Shown: in pieces, positions 1 through 10,640 of the stretch | Position numbering within the stretch: position 1 is the stretch's first letter | Layout: the number at the start of each line of letters is the position of its first letter | Assembly: GCF_002584535.1 (NCBI RefSeq) | Contig: NZ_NUOT01000008.1 | Span: 516,996 to 580,995, forward strand | Reading direction: 5' to 3' | Length of the DNA stretch: 64,000 bases | DNA from: Bacillus cereus | Lineage (GTDB): Bacteria > Bacillota > Bacilli > Bacillales > Bacillaceae_G | Program-made: the position numbers and the translations under genes | Notes under the pieces: model-generated | What the model was told of the DNA's origin: nothing | Databases searched by the model: none | Seen by the model: the letters and a program-made list of their open reading frames with translations, nothing else

Positions 1-1311
1 TTATCTTTTTTTATTGCTATATTTTTTCTTCACTTTTTCACGTTCAGTGGCAAGCTTTTTCTTATATCCCGGCTTAACCTTTTTCGGTTTTTTAACAACT
101 TTAGTCGCCATAATATCTAATTCATTATTCGGCTTTTTGCGACTTTGACGACGACGGCGATCGCCTAAGTCCACCCATTCATCTCCACGTAAATCTACAT
201 GGTTAAATGTGATATTCCGTTGTTTCTCTAAGCTATCTAATGCTTCTTCATTTGCTGGGTCATAAATCGTCACTGCAATACCTGAATAGCCTGCACGAGC
301 TGTTCTTCCAACGCGGTGAACGAAGAAATCTAAATCAGAAGGAAGTTCGTAGTTAATTACATGACTGATTCCCTCGATATCAATACCACGTGCTGCTAAA
401 TCCGTCGCAACAATATATTGGAATTCTAAATCACGAATTTGTTTCATCATTTTTTTACGATCACGCGGAGATAAATCACCATGAATACGTCCAACTTTTA
501 ATCCACGCTCCGTTAATCCATTCGCAACTTCTTCTGCCATCTTTTTCGTATTTGTAAAGACAATTGCTAAATACGGCTTAAATTGAAGTAACATTTTGTT
601 CACTAATTCAATCTTATTACGATGTCTAGAAGGAACTAAATAATGCTCAATATTTCCCGCCGCAACTTGTTTCGGATTAATATGAATGTGCTCTGGATTC
701 TCCATGTATTTTTTCATAAACGGTTTTAATTTTTGAGGAATCGTTGCAGAAAAAACGAGCATTTGCAAGTTTTTAGGCATACGTGCTGCAATTTTATCAA
801 CATCTTGAATGAATCCCATATCAAGCATCAAATCTGCCTCATCGACAATGATAGTAGAAGCCGTGTGCACAAATAGTGCTTGTTCTTCTACTAAATCTTT
901 AATACGCCCTGGTGTTCCAACAACAACATGAGGTTGCTTCTTAAGCTTTTCAATGGATCGTTGTTTGTCTGTTCCACCAATTAAACAACGCGCTGTAATC
1001 ATTTGACCTTCTGCACAAAACTTTGTTAACTTTACAATCTCTTGATAAATTTGTTGTGCTAATTCACGAGTAGGCGCTGTAATAACTAATTGTACCTCTT
1101 CTCGTTTTGCATCAATTCTGTTTAAAGTTGGAAGTAAGTATGCGTGTGTTTTTCCAGAACCCGTTTGAGACTGTCCAATTACACTCACACCTTTTTTCAC
1201 AACAGGAAAAATTTTCTTTTGAATTTCTGTCGGCTCCGAAAAGCGTAGTTCACGAACTGCATCTATTAAAAATGGTTGAAAATTATATTGTGTAAATGTT
1301 TGTAGTGTCAT
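1..1311 (-). CDS. cshB: DEAD-box ATP-dependent RNA helicase CshB
   Basis: This 436-residue protein is a two-domain superfamily 2 RNA helicase that unwinds RNA duplexes, in Bacillus chiefly during cold adaptation and ribosome assembly. Visible motifs in order are the Q-motif region (EPTEIQKKIFP), Walker A (SQTGSGKT), PTRELAQQ, the DEAD box (VDEADLMLDMGF), SAT, and motif VI (HRVGRTARAG). The C-terminal tail of about 60 residues is very lysine/arginine rich, as expected of an RNA-binding extension. The stop codon lies at the very first bases of the window and the ATG is at 1311, so the gene is complete. It has the same neighbours as B. subtilis yqfR (yqfQ, ispH, yqfO). CshB rather than CshA is inferred from length and context. 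Confidence 0.93.
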   Translation of the reverse strand: MTLQTFTQYNFQPFLIDAVRELRFSEPTEIQKKIFPVVKKGVSVIGQSQTGSGKTHAYLLPTLNRIDAKREEVQLVITAPTRELAQQIYQEIVKLTKFCAEGQMITARCLIGGTDKQRSIEKLKKQPHVVVGTPGRIKDLVEEQALFVHTASTIIVDEADLMLDMGFIQDVDKIAARMPKNLQMLVFSATIPQKLKPFMKKYMENPEHIHINPKQVAAGNIEHYLVPSRHRNKIELVNKMLLQFKPYLAIVFTNTKKMAEEVANGLTERGLKVGRIHGDLSPRDRKKMMKQIRDLEFQYIVATDLAARGIDIEGISHVINYELPSDLDFFVHRVGRTARAGYSGIAVTIYDPANEEALDSLEKQRNITFNHVDLRGDEWVDLGDRRRRQSRKKPNNELDIMATKVVKKPKKVKPGYKKKLATEREKVKKKYSNKKR

Positions 1312-1492
1312 AAGTTACACCTTCTTTCTAAAATTTCTACTGCGCGCACAAATCAGTCAAGTCTACATTATATCGAAATCTAATAGTAAAATCCATCTTT
1401 AGTTTAGGTTTTTACTTCAAAAACTAACCTTCTTTCTTTTCATTGCATATTGTATGTGTATATACCTAACTAAAGAAAGGAGGATTTCTCTT

Positions 1493-2125
1493 ATGTATCC
1501 GAAACCCCCTATGGGGCAAATGTATGCAGGACAACAGCAACCATACAGCCCATATCCCATACCTAATTTACCGCCTATGATGCAAAAAAAGAAAGGATTT
1601 CTCGCTAGACTATTCAAAAAACACGATCCAACTCAGCCATTTATGCAAATGGCTCCCCCCTATCGACAAATGGAAGGGCAACCGATGATGCATCAACATC
1701 AGCAACCCTATATGCAGCAACCTCAACAAATGATGCCGCCTCAAATGAACGATCCGAATGAAATGCGCGGCTCAGCACCGGTAGCACCTAGCGGCGGTAT
1801 AGGTAGCTTTTTTTCCAATTTAATCTCCAATCCTACAGGCATGTTAAATAATATTGAAAAGGTTGCTCAAGTCGCTCAATCTGTTGGACCTGTCGTGCAA
1901 CAATACGGTCCCATTGTCCGCAGTATACCGAGCATCGTAAAAATTCTCACTTCTGGAAAAGGTACTGCTGAAGAATCGGCGGAAGAAGTGGAAGTAATCG
2001 CTACACCTCCACCACCTTCACAAGGGAAAAAAAAGAAGAGAATAGTTTTGGAGCCAGTTATTGAAAAAGAGCCCATGAAAGAGAATATCCCGCGTACGGC
2101 ACCAAAACCCAAACTATATGTCTAA
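1493..2125 (+). CDS. vrrA: VrrA/YqfQ family protein
   Basis: The product has 210 residues. I chose the ATG at 1493 because AAAGGAGG lies about 8 bases before it; an upstream in-frame ATG at 1454 has no ribosome binding site. Residues 1-90 are rich in Pro, Met, Gln and Tyr (stretches such as HQHQQPYMQQPQQMM), then there is a middle region compatible with an amphipathic segment and a lysine-rich tail after a PPPP stretch. It matches the VrrA/YqfQ family, which lies between cshB and ispH in Bacillus and is known from B. anthracis for a variable 12-bp repeat. That repeat is not present here; only a short irregular Gln-rich tract remains. The molecular function is unknown. Confidence 0.85.
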   Translation: MYPKPPMGQMYAGQQQPYSPYPIPNLPPMMQKKKGFLARLFKKHDPTQPFMQMAPPYRQMEGQPMMHQHQQPYMQQPQQMMPPQMNDPNEMRGSAPVAPSGGIGSFFSNLISNPTGMLNNIEKVAQVAQSVGPVVQQYGPIVRSIPSIVKILTSGKGTAEESAEEVEVIATPPPPSQGKKKKRIVLEPVIEKEPMKENIPRTAPKPKLYV

Positions 2126-2216
2126 CAATCCTTTGTTTTCTGTCCGCTCCTCCTTTATAATGGAAAAGACTATGTACAAAAAAGGATCTCTTGTTTAGAA
2201 GGAGAGGATTACTCAC

Positions 2217-3164
2217 ATGAAGATTGTAAAAATTTCCCCTCGTGGTTATTGCTACGGTGTTGTTGATGCAATGGTCATTGCACGCAATGCCGCACTAGAT
2301 AAAACATTACCGAGACCAATTTATATTTTAGGTATGATTGTTCACAACAAGCATGTAACCGATGCTTTCGAAGAAGATGGCATTATTACATTAGATGGTC
2401 CAAGTCGATTGGAGATTTTAGACAAAATCGATTCTGGTACTGTTATTTTCACAGCGCATGGTGTTTCTCCAGAAGTTAAACAACGTGCAAAAGAAAAAGG
2501 ATTAACGACAATCGATGCAACATGTCCAGATGTTACGAAAACACATGACCTCATTGAAGCAAAAAAAGCGGAAGGATACCATGTGATTTACATTGGCAAA
2601 AAAGGACATCCAGAACCAGAAGGCGCGGTTGGTATCGCACCTGATATCGTTCATCTTATTGAAAAAGCAGCGGATTTAGAGACACTGGAAATCCCAACAG
2701 AGAAAATTTTAGTTACAAATCAAACAACAATGAGCCAATGGGACGTTCAGCACCTTATGGAGGACATTCAGAAAAAATTCCCAACAGCTGAATTTCACAA
2801 AGAAATTTGCTTAGCAACACAAGTACGTCAAGAAGCTGTTGCTAAGCAAGCTGATGTTGCTGATTTAACGATTGTTGTTGGTGATCCAAAAAGCAACAAC
2901 TCAAACCGTTTGGCTCAAGTATCCGAGGAAATTGCCGGTACAAGGGCATACCGCGTTGCAGACGTAAGCGAAATTCAATTAGAGTGGCTGCAAGGTATTG
3001 AAAACGTCGCTATTACCGCAGGTGCATCTACACCAACGCCAATTACAAAAGAAGTAATCGCCTTTTTAGAACAGTACGATCCGATGAACCCAGCAACTTG
3101 GGAACGCAAACGGAATGTACCGCTTCAAAAAATCTTGCCGCGTGTAAAAGCAAAAAAACAATAA
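2217..3164 (+). CDS. ispH: 4-hydroxy-3-methylbut-2-enyl diphosphate reductase
   Basis: IspH (LytB) is the last enzyme of the MEP isoprenoid pathway. It converts HMBPP into isopentenyl and dimethylallyl diphosphate using an iron-sulfur cluster. In the 315 residues I see the three cluster-ligand cysteines in conserved settings: GYCYGV (C12), DATCPDV (C103) and EICLATQ (C198), plus the family motif [19 protein letters not shown] precedes the ATG by a normal distance. The gene stands alone between vrrA and a strong hairpin terminator shared with the convergent yqfO. Length and motifs are normal for the family. Confidence 0.97.
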   Translation: MKIVKISPRGYCYGVVDAMVIARNAALDKTLPRPIYILGMIVHNKHVTDAFEEDGIITLDGPSRLEILDKIDSGTVIFTAHGVSPEVKQRAKEKGLTTIDATCPDVTKTHDLIEAKKAEGYHVIYIGKKGHPEPEGAVGIAPDIVHLIEKAADLETLEIPTEKILVTNQTTMSQWDVQHLMEDIQKKFPTAEFHKEICLATQVRQEAVAKQADVADLTIVVGDPKSNNSNRLAQVSEEIAGTRAYRVADVSEIQLEWLQGIENVAITAGASTPTPITKEVIAFLEQYDPMNPATWERKRNVPLQKILPRVKAKKQ

Positions 3165-3206
3165 AAAAAATCCGTTGCTAATGGGCTAGCAACGGATTTT
3201 TTTATT
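3165..3206. terminator. Bidirectional terminator ispH/yqfO
   Basis: A perfect hairpin with stem AAATCCGTTGCTA / TAGCAACGGATTT and a short loop is flanked by A-runs on the left and T-runs on the right. It therefore works for ispH on the plus strand and for yqfO on the minus strand. Confidence 0.9.
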
Positions 3207-3210
3207 TTAC

Positions 3211-4332
3211 TTATACAAAAGTAAACGGATCTGTATGTAACTGAGAAGCATGAATTTGCACAGCAAATTTTTTCTCATCTACCTTTTGTTGTAATTGTTT
3301 TTGTACACCTTGTTTCATCACTTTTTCCACATTATGTCCTGGGTCAACAATATTTAATCCAAGCATCATCGCATCGTGTGCAACATGATAATACATATCG
3401 CCTGTCACATACACATCTGCTCCTTTATATTTTGCTTGCGTAATATATTTATTCCCATCACCGCCAAGCACTGCTACTTTCCGTACTTTATCGTCTAATT
3501 TCCCAACAACTCGCGCTCCGTTTACATCTAATGCCGATTTCACATGTTCAGCAAACTTCCCTAATGTCATTTCTTCTTGCAAGTATCCAATCTTTCCAAG
3601 CCCCAATGTCTCCCCCTTATTATCAAGCGGGTATACATCGTAGGCAACTTCTTCATATGGATGTGTTGTTAACATTGCTTTTACTACTTTTCGCTCCAGT
3701 GAAGCTGGAATAATTGTTTCGATCCTTATCTCTTCCACACGCTCTAACTGTCCAGTTTCGCCTATATAAGGATTTGTTCCGTCCTGAGGTATAAATGTAC
3801 CTATTCCTTCGCTATTAAACGTACAGTGGCTATAGTTACCGATATATCCAGCTCCAGCATTTCCGAGAGCTTTGCGAACATCTTCAGCATGTGTTACAGG
3901 CACAAACACAACAATTTTTTTCATTTCTTCCGAGTATGTCGGAACAAGTACTTCTGTATTTTGCAAGCCTAATGCATCTGCAAGTAAATCATTCACCCCA
4001 CCTTTTGCGACATCGACATTTGTATGCGCCGCATAAACAGCGATATCATTTTTGATGCAAGTTTCAATAATCCGCCCATACGCCTTATCTGTATGGATTG
4101 CTTTTAATGGATTAAAAATAAGCGGGTGATGAGCAATAATTACATTTGCTCCTATTTGAATCGCTTCTTCTACAACCGCTTCTGTAACATCCAGTGCAAT
4201 CAATACATGCCCGACCTGCTTATTTAACGCCCCAATTTGTAAGCCTATCTTGTCACCTTCCATTGCTAGATGTTTTGGATACATGCTTTCAAATAAAGAA
4301 ATCACTTCATGACCATTTGGAATTTTACTCAT
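3211..4332 (-). CDS. yqfO: Nif3-like dinuclear metal centre protein YqfO
   Basis: This 373-residue protein belongs to the Nif3/DUF34 family. The N-terminal part has the metal-binding segment VIIAHHPLIF and AAHTNVDVA, and the C-terminal part has YVTGDMYYHVAHDA, which together form the two-metal site. The length exceeds minimal Nif3 proteins (about 250 residues) because of an inserted PII/CutA-like domain around residues 130-230, which is typical of Bacillus YqfO. The biochemical role is unsettled; a hydrolase or metal-delivery role is often proposed. Its ATG overlaps the trmK stop by four bases, so the two are translationally coupled. Confidence 0.92.
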   Translation of the reverse strand: MSKIPNGHEVISLFESMYPKHLAMEGDKIGLQIGALNKQVGHVLIALDVTEAVVEEAIQIGANVIIAHHPLIFNPLKAIHTDKAYGRIIETCIKNDIAVYAAHTNVDVAKGGVNDLLADALGLQNTEVLVPTYSEEMKKIVVFVPVTHAEDVRKALGNAGAGYIGNYSHCTFNSEGIGTFIPQDGTNPYIGETGQLERVEEIRIETIIPASLERKVVKAMLTTHPYEEVAYDVYPLDNKGETLGLGKIGYLQEEMTLGKFAEHVKSALDVNGARVVGKLDDKVRKVAVLGGDGNKYITQAKYKGADVYVTGDMYYHVAHDAMMLGLNIVDPGHNVEKVMKQGVQKQLQQKVDEKKFAVQIHASQLHTDPFTFV

Positions 4333-5036
4333 GATAAAACCTCCTCTATCATTTTCATTTTCTCGACTACTTCAATCCGTTTCGCTTTTGTATCTTCCGA
4401 TTCTGTCGCACGTTCCAGCTGCTTCAAGATATTTTGAAAGTTTTTTAGTTCATTTTCCCATTTTTCTACAAACGCATCACTTTTTTCCTTCATCAAAAAT
4501 GGTCCGATAAATAGCTCAGCTTGTTTGTCTTCATGATAAGGAGTGAGTGGATCACCTTTTTCTCCCACTAAAATCTCATAAATCTTTCCATCTTCTTTTA
4601 TAATTTTCTCATGGATAAGCTCCCAGCCATTTTCAATAAACCATTCACGAATATGATGCGCTGCAATATTAGGTTGTAAAATCAAGCGGGTTACACCACT
4701 TAGCTTCTCTTTTCCACTCTCTAAAATATCACGAATTAACGCTCCACCCATGCCAGCAATTGTAATAACATCGACTTCTCCTGGTGTAATAACAGCTAGA
4801 CCATTCCCTTTACGAACATCTACTTTTTCTTGCAAGCCGCTCTCAGCTACCGTAGCTTGCGCAGAACGGAACGGTCCATCTACCACTTCTCCTGCTACTG
4901 CCTTTGTAGCAATATTATTTATAATTGTATAGCACGGTAAATACGCATGATCAGAACCAATATCCGCAACTGTAGATCCTACTGGAATCTCCCGTACTAC
5001 TTCTTCTAATCTTTTGGAAAGCTTCACTTCATTCAT
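4329..5036 (-). CDS. trmK: tRNA (adenine(22)-N1)-methyltransferase
   Basis: TrmK (YqfN) makes m1A22 in the D-arm of tRNAs with S-adenosylmethionine. The 235-residue protein has the class I methyltransferase fold: motif I is VADIGSDHAYLPCY, followed by ITIAGMGGALIRDIL and LQPNIAAHHIREW, the latter typical of the TrmK family. A C-terminal helical region of about 60 residues is rich in Lys and Glu, as in B. subtilis YqfN. The gene lies directly upstream of yqfO with a four-base overlap, an arrangement seen across Firmicutes. Confidence 0.94.
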   Translation of the reverse strand: MNEVKLSKRLEEVVREIPVGSTVADIGSDHAYLPCYTIINNIATKAVAGEVVDGPFRSAQATVAESGLQEKVDVRKGNGLAVITPGEVDVITIAGMGGALIRDILESGKEKLSGVTRLILQPNIAAHHIREWFIENGWELIHEKIIKEDGKIYEILVGEKGDPLTPYHEDKQAELFIGPFLMKEKSDAFVEKWENELKNFQNILKQLERATESEDTKAKRIEVVEKMKMIEEVLS

Positions 5037-5161
5037 TTATTTCCATTACTCCTTCTCTTGTCAGTCTGTCTCCATGATAATGAATTTACAGTAGTTGTTG
5101 CAAGTAAAGGAATAAAACAATTCCTTTATCTAATCGTATTCTAGAAAGAAAAGACAAGAAA

Positions 5162-5199
5162 AACAAGCCTTTTGCTATAAGCAAAAGACTTGTTTTTTA
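5162..5199 (-). terminator. cccA terminator
   Basis: A hairpin with arms ACAAGxCTTTTGC and GCAAAAGxCTTGT around a five-base loop lies just after the cccA stop. A T-run follows on the minus strand, and also on the plus strand. Confidence 0.85.
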
Positions 5200-5203
5200 A
5201 ACT

Positions 5204-5563
5204 TTATTTTTTCTTCGCTAACCAGTCTGCTACTTTAGAAGCTTGATCTGCCGGAATTAAATTCGGTGGCATGTTTCCTTTTCCTTTTGAAATCACTTCT
5301 TTAATTTCATCTTTAGAGAGTTTTCCGCCAATTTTTTGTAAATTCGGCCCCACAGCACCTTGCAACTGATCACCATGACAACTCGTACAATTTTGCTTCA
5401 CAATGTCCTCTGGTTTTGATGCCGCTTGTGTAGTTTTCCCTCCATTTTTTTTCGCTTCAGCTAGTTCTTTTGATTTATACAATCCCTCAAACGAAAATAC
5501 AAACATAATAACAATTCCTAGTACAGCAATGAGTGCAAACGGAATCAACGGATTACGTTTCAT
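5204..5563 (-). CDS. cccA: Membrane-anchored cytochrome c-550
   Basis: This is a 119-residue small c-type cytochrome that carries electrons on the outer face of the membrane. Residues 8-25 form one hydrophobic segment that acts as an uncleaved anchor. A charged linker follows, then the haem motif CTSCH (C59, C62, H63) and a likely methionine axial ligand in GNMPP (M98). Length matches B. subtilis CccA, and so does the position between trmK and sigA. It is transcribed alone, with its own terminator and a long upstream region. Confidence 0.94.
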   Translation of the reverse strand: MKRNPLIPFALIAVLGIVIMFVFSFEGLYKSKELAEAKKNGGKTTQAASKPEDIVKQNCTSCHGDQLQGAVGPNLQKIGGKLSKDEIKEVISKGKGNMPPNLIPADQASKVADWLAKKK

Positions 5564-5948
5564 ATTTCTTCTCCCCCCTCTATGCCCCCTAATAATTAGA
5601 TGATTCAGTTATTTCCATTGTACTTGAAAACGCTCTATCAGAAAAGACAAAACTATCAGTTGTTACAAATATTCCATAAATTCAGTTTATTTACTTTCTT
5701 CCTTTTATCACATATTATTTTGATAAATATCAACGCTTTTCATCATATTTTTTGTTTTTCTACATATATTTTTGTATAGAATAAACGAAATTAATCGAAA
5801 AATCGAAAAATGAGCATTTGCAAATCAAAAGACAATTCTGTAAAATAAATTACAAGAATTGTAATCGTTACTGACAACTAAATTTTAACAAAAATTAACA
5901 AAATAAAAAAGTTTACTTCACAAATGTGAAGTAAACTTAGAAAGAACC
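5564..5948. other. Intergenic region upstream of cccA
   Basis: This 385-base AT-rich gap holds the cccA promoter region on its left and the sigA terminator on its right. I see no open frame with a ribosome binding site and no recognisable RNA. Confidence 0.6.
5905..5941 (-). terminator. sigA terminator
   Basis: A hairpin with the 13-bp stem AAGTTTACTTCAC / GTGAAGTAAACTT and an AAAT loop lies just beyond the sigA stop. A T-rich stretch follows on the minus strand. Confidence 0.9.
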
Positions 5949-7076
5949 CTATTCTAAGAAATCTTTTAGACGTTTGCTACGGCTTGGATGTCTTAATTTA
6001 CGAAGCGCTTTTGCTTCAATTTGACGAATACGCTCTCTCGTTACGCCGAATACTTTTCCAACTTCTTCAAGCGTACGAGTTCGTCCATCATCTAAACCGA
6101 AACGAAGACGTAGAACATTTTCTTCACGATCTGTTAATGTATCTAACACATCTTCTAATTGTTCTTTTAGCAGTTCATACGCTGCATGATCTGCAGGTGA
6201 TGTTGCTTCTTGGTCTTCAATGAAGTCACCTAAATGGGAGTCATCCTCTTCACCAATTGGTGTTTCAAGAGAAACCGGCTCCTGTGCAATCTTTAAAATT
6301 TCGCGTACTTTTTCTGGAGCAAGATCCATTTCTTCACCAATTTCTTCTGGAGATGGTTCACGTCCTAAATCTTGTAACAATTGACGCTGTACACGGATTA
6401 ATTTATTAATTGTTTCAACCATATGAACTGGAATACGAATTGTTCTCGCTTGGTCTGCAATGGCACGTGTAATCGCTTGGCGAATCCACCAAGTTGCATA
6501 CGTACTAAATTTAAATCCTTTACGATAATCGAACTTTTCAACCGCTTTAATTAGACCCATATTCCCTTCTTGAATTAAGTCTAAGAAAAGCATACCTCGG
6601 CCAACATATCGCTTTGCAATACTTACTACCAGACGTAAATTCGCTTCCGCAAGACGGCGCTTCGCTTCTTCATCGCCTTCTTCAATACGCGTTGCAAGTC
6701 GAATTTCTTCTTCAGCAGATAGTAAGTCAACGCGGCCGATTTCTTTTAAATACATGCGAACAGGGTCATTGATTTTCACACCAGGTGGTACGCTTAAATC
6801 ATTTAAGTCAAATTCTTCTTCTGTCTTTGAGATTTGATGAGTATTAGGACCTTCATCGTTGTCGTTGTCACCAACTAGGTCAATCCCTTGTTCACCTAGA
6901 TATTCATAATATTCATCCATTTGATCGGATTCAATTTCAAATCCACTCATGCGTTCTGCAATCTCTTCATATGTAAGAACGCCACGTTTTTTTCCGAGCT
7001 CAGTGAGTTGTTCTTTCACTTGCTCAAGGGTCATTTCAGTTTCAATTTGTTTAGAACGAGCTGGTTTGTCAGCCAT
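5949..7076 (-). CDS. sigA: RNA polymerase primary sigma factor SigA
   Basis: The housekeeping sigma factor directs RNA polymerase to -10/-35 promoters. The 375 residues contain region 1.2 ([10 protein letters not shown]), region 2 with the core-binding and -10 melting helices ([33 protein letters not shown]), region 3, and region 4.2 with the helix-turn-helix for the -35 element ([19 protein letters not shown]). AGGAGGGG lies at a good distance before the ATG. The order yqxD-dnaG-sigA reproduces the classical macromolecular-synthesis operon without rpsU, which in this genome lies near 20.2 kb. Confidence 0.98.
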   Translation of the reverse strand: MADKPARSKQIETEMTLEQVKEQLTELGKKRGVLTYEEIAERMSGFEIESDQMDEYYEYLGEQGIDLVGDNDNDEGPNTHQISKTEEEFDLNDLSVPPGVKINDPVRMYLKEIGRVDLLSAEEEIRLATRIEEGDEEAKRRLAEANLRLVVSIAKRYVGRGMLFLDLIQEGNMGLIKAVEKFDYRKGFKFSTYATWWIRQAITRAIADQARTIRIPVHMVETINKLIRVQRQLLQDLGREPSPEEIGEEMDLAPEKVREILKIAQEPVSLETPIGEEDDSHLGDFIEDQEATSPADHAAYELLKEQLEDVLDTLTDREENVLRLRFGLDDGRTRTLEEVGKVFGVTRERIRQIEAKALRKLRHPSRSKRLKDFLE

Positions 7077-7135
7077 CTGTTCCCCTCCTTACGCGAGATA
7101 CAAACATTCATTATACTAAAATTTTATCGAAAAAG

Positions 7136-8932
7136 CTATTTTCTTGCTTTTTGATTTTGTAAATATGCTGCATAATATTTAGCAGCCTCTACAGGATCTG
7201 TTTTTTCCATTTGCTTTAATTCAAAGATAATTTTCATCTTTTCAAGCTTTTCCTTATGACGTTTTAACGCCTCTAAATGACCTTGTAACACTTCTTCTGT
7301 GTATTCTGGATTAATAAATTCATCCGTTGAAATGTTAGTGATAATATTTTTCAACTTTTCATCAGAGAGCCAGCTTAAGAAATTTCCGATTGAAGGTTCA
7401 TTTCCCTTTTCATAATATGCGTATAGTTCATATAAAATCCCTTTATGTTCTTCTGTATGAAAATCTTCTATATGAGGTTCAATGCGGAAAGCAACTTCTG
7501 CACTTTGTAGCATATGGTAAATGAGCTCTCTTTCTGCCCTTTCAAAACCTGAAAATTTCGGTTTCGCCTGAACAATTTGAGTCAGCTTAGAAATTTGCTT
7601 CGTTTGTTTTTGCTGTATCTTTTGTTCTTTGCGATATTGGTGCAATTGGCCTAAAAGTGTTTCCATTGAGTAAGCAAATTCTTGTGATAATGATTTTAAA
7701 TATGACTCCGCTTGCATTGCATCTTGCAATAATGCTAACTCTTTTAAAACACTTTTCACATATTCTTCTTTACCAGACTCATCTTGCAAATTTTTCCCTA
7801 AACGCAAGTAATTTATTTTGAATCCAACAAAACTTATACTAGCCTTTACAAGATTTTCAAACGCCGCTGTTCCATATTGTTGCACATATTCATCAGGATC
7901 AAGCTTATCTGGCAATGAAGTAACCTTTATTTGACAACCAACTTGTAATAACAATTGGCCTGCTTTCATTGTCGCTTCTCTTCCTGCTTTATCACCATCA
8001 TAGCAAAGAACAACAGTTTCAACATTACGCCGCAGAAGTTTCGCTTGTTCTTCTGTTAAAGCTGTTCCCATCGTTGCAACTGATTCTTCAACCCCGCTCT
8101 TTACAGCAGCTAATACGTCAGCATATCCTTCAAATAGAACAACTTGCCCTCTTTTTCTGATAAACGGCCTTGCTTGATGGAAGTTATACAGCAACTTACT
8201 TTTGTAAAAAATAGGTGTTTCTGGGCTGTTTAAATATTTCGGAGTATCATCTCCTAACGCCCTTCCACTAAACGCTGCAACTTTCCCTTGCAGTGTGTGA
8301 ATTGGAAACATGACCCTTCCACGAAAACGATCATGATGACTGCCATCCCTCTCACTTCTTACAAGAAGACCTGCTTGTTCCATAAGAGACAGCGAAAAAC
8401 CTCTTTTTTGCAATATTTTCGCTGCATCATCCCAAGCTGGTGATGCATAACCAATTTCAAACTTCTCAATCATCTCTTTTGTAATACCACGTTTTAATAA
8501 ATACGAAAGAGCTTCATTCCCCTCTTCTGTATTTACCAATAAATGATGATAATACTTTTTCAGAAGTTCATGTGCTTGTAACATGATGGCATTGTCATCA
8601 GATATATTTTCTTGTTGCCCTTGCCCTGATGTATACTCTGCAACCGCAACGCCATTTCTTTCTCCAAGCTTTTGCACAGCTTCTATAAAAGAAAGTCCTT
8701 CCATTTTCATAAGAAAAGAAAAAACATTTCCACCCTCTCCACATCCGAAACAATGGAAAATTTGCTTGTCGGATGAAACTGAAAACGAGGGAGAATTCTC
8801 ACCATGAAATGGACAAAGTCCAAAATAATTGCGCCCCTGCTTTCTCAGCTGAACATACTCACCAATCACTTCTACGATATCGGATGATGTCCGAATCTGT
8901 TCAACAACTTCTTCGGGAATTCTGTTCCCCAT
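7136..8932 (-). CDS. dnaG: DNA primase
   Basis: DnaG lays RNA primers at the replication fork. The 598 residues begin with the CHC2 zinc ribbon (C40, H43, C61, C64), followed by the RNA polymerase/TOPRIM core with FEGYADVLA and LCYDGDKAG as the acidic metal sites. The C-terminal third is helical and corresponds to the helicase (DnaC in Bacillus) interaction domain. It lies 59 bases upstream of sigA in the same direction, so the two are probably cotranscribed. Confidence 0.97.
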   Translation of the reverse strand: MGNRIPEEVVEQIRTSSDIVEVIGEYVQLRKQGRNYFGLCPFHGENSPSFSVSSDKQIFHCFGCGEGGNVFSFLMKMEGLSFIEAVQKLGERNGVAVAEYTSGQGQQENISDDNAIMLQAHELLKKYYHHLLVNTEEGNEALSYLLKRGITKEMIEKFEIGYASPAWDDAAKILQKRGFSLSLMEQAGLLVRSERDGSHHDRFRGRVMFPIHTLQGKVAAFSGRALGDDTPKYLNSPETPIFYKSKLLYNFHQARPFIRKRGQVVLFEGYADVLAAVKSGVEESVATMGTALTEEQAKLLRRNVETVVLCYDGDKAGREATMKAGQLLLQVGCQIKVTSLPDKLDPDEYVQQYGTAAFENLVKASISFVGFKINYLRLGKNLQDESGKEEYVKSVLKELALLQDAMQAESYLKSLSQEFAYSMETLLGQLHQYRKEQKIQQKQTKQISKLTQIVQAKPKFSGFERAERELIYHMLQSAEVAFRIEPHIEDFHTEEHKGILYELYAYYEKGNEPSIGNFLSWLSDEKLKNIITNISTDEFINPEYTEEVLQGHLEALKRHKEKLEKMKIIFELKQMEKTDPVEAAKYYAAYLQNQKARK

Positions 8933-8970
8933 AACTCCATCTCCGTGTCGTATTTTGTATTCGATACAAA

Positions 8971-9429
8971 TTAAAAGATTCCTTTATAATTCGACAATAT
9001 TTTTTCTAAATTTGTTAGAAAGTACTGTCGATCACGCTTTGTAAATGATTTTGGACCTTTTGTATAAGTCCCTTGTCTGCGTAGCTTCGCAGATACATAC
9101 CTACTATATAAAATTGTATCCATTTGCTCATCTGTCACAAATGTACCCCGTGGAGATAATACATATACTCCTTTTTTGACAAGAAGACCAGCAAGTCCCA
9201 TATCCTGTGTGATCACGAGATCCGAAGCTTTGGCATGTTTATAAATATAAAAATCCACCTCATCTTGCTCAGAATCTACATAAATCCAATTCCCTTGCTG
9301 TTTTCTCGAACGATGGGCGTAGGATGCGACAAACAAAATTTCGACATGAAATTTTGTTCCCACTCGCACAATTTCATCCTTCACGGGACATGCATCTGCA
9401 TCAACTAATATCTTACTGATGTTTTGCAT
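8971..9429 (-). CDS. yqxD: UPF0178/DUF188 family protein YqxD
   Basis: This 152-residue protein of the YaiI/YqxD family starts with the hallmark LVDADACPVKDEI and has DLVITQDMGLAGLLVKKG in the middle, features shared with PIN-like nuclease folds (acidic residues at strand ends). No reaction is established. It precedes dnaG by 38 bases on the same strand, as in B. subtilis, and is likely the first gene of the dnaG-sigA operon. Confidence 0.9.
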   Translation of the reverse strand: MQNISKILVDADACPVKDEIVRVGTKFHVEILFVASYAHRSRKQQGNWIYVDSEQDEVDFYIYKHAKASDLVITQDMGLAGLLVKKGVYVLSPRGTFVTDEQMDTILYSRYVSAKLRRQGTYTKGPKSFTKRDRQYFLTNLEKILSNYKGIF

Positions 9430-9798
9430 ATTTCTGTATTCTACATCCCTTCTGTGAATCCTTCCATAATGTGCGTTTTCTTGTTCAGATTTTTGTCGAT
9501 TTTACGTAAATATATACCTTTTCCGTAAATCCTATCCCTAGTTTATTCTGAAAAATTAAAGTCTAAACGTAAAATGTACGTTTTTATCACAATTTTTTAT
9601 TATAATATATTTTCTCTAACTTCGCTACATATCCTTTAAAATTTTATTATTCTATTGATAGGCAATAAATTTTCCTATCTAACATGAATACAGAAGAAAA
9701 GAATATAGGTTCAATCATTCTAGCGTGAAATAAAAAATACTAAGAATGCATGCCCTTTATTTTGAGCGAAAAAAGCACATTCACCTTTGGTAAATGTG
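9430..9798. other. Intergenic region upstream of yqxD-dnaG-sigA
   Basis: This 369-base AT-rich gap should contain the promoters of the yqxD-dnaG-sigA operon. It also has a small inverted repeat, AAACGTA / TACGTTT, near 9566-9584. I see no credible small gene. The yqfL terminator occupies its right edge. Confidence 0.5.

Positions 9799-9800
<2 letters not shown>
9765..9800 (-). terminator. yqfL terminator
   Basis: A hairpin with arms AGCACATT and AATGTGCT overlaps the yqfL stop codon. It is followed on the minus strand by six T residues. Confidence 0.85.
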
Positions 9801-10620
<820 letters not shown>

Positions 10621-10640
10621 TCACTTTAAACAAATTACAT

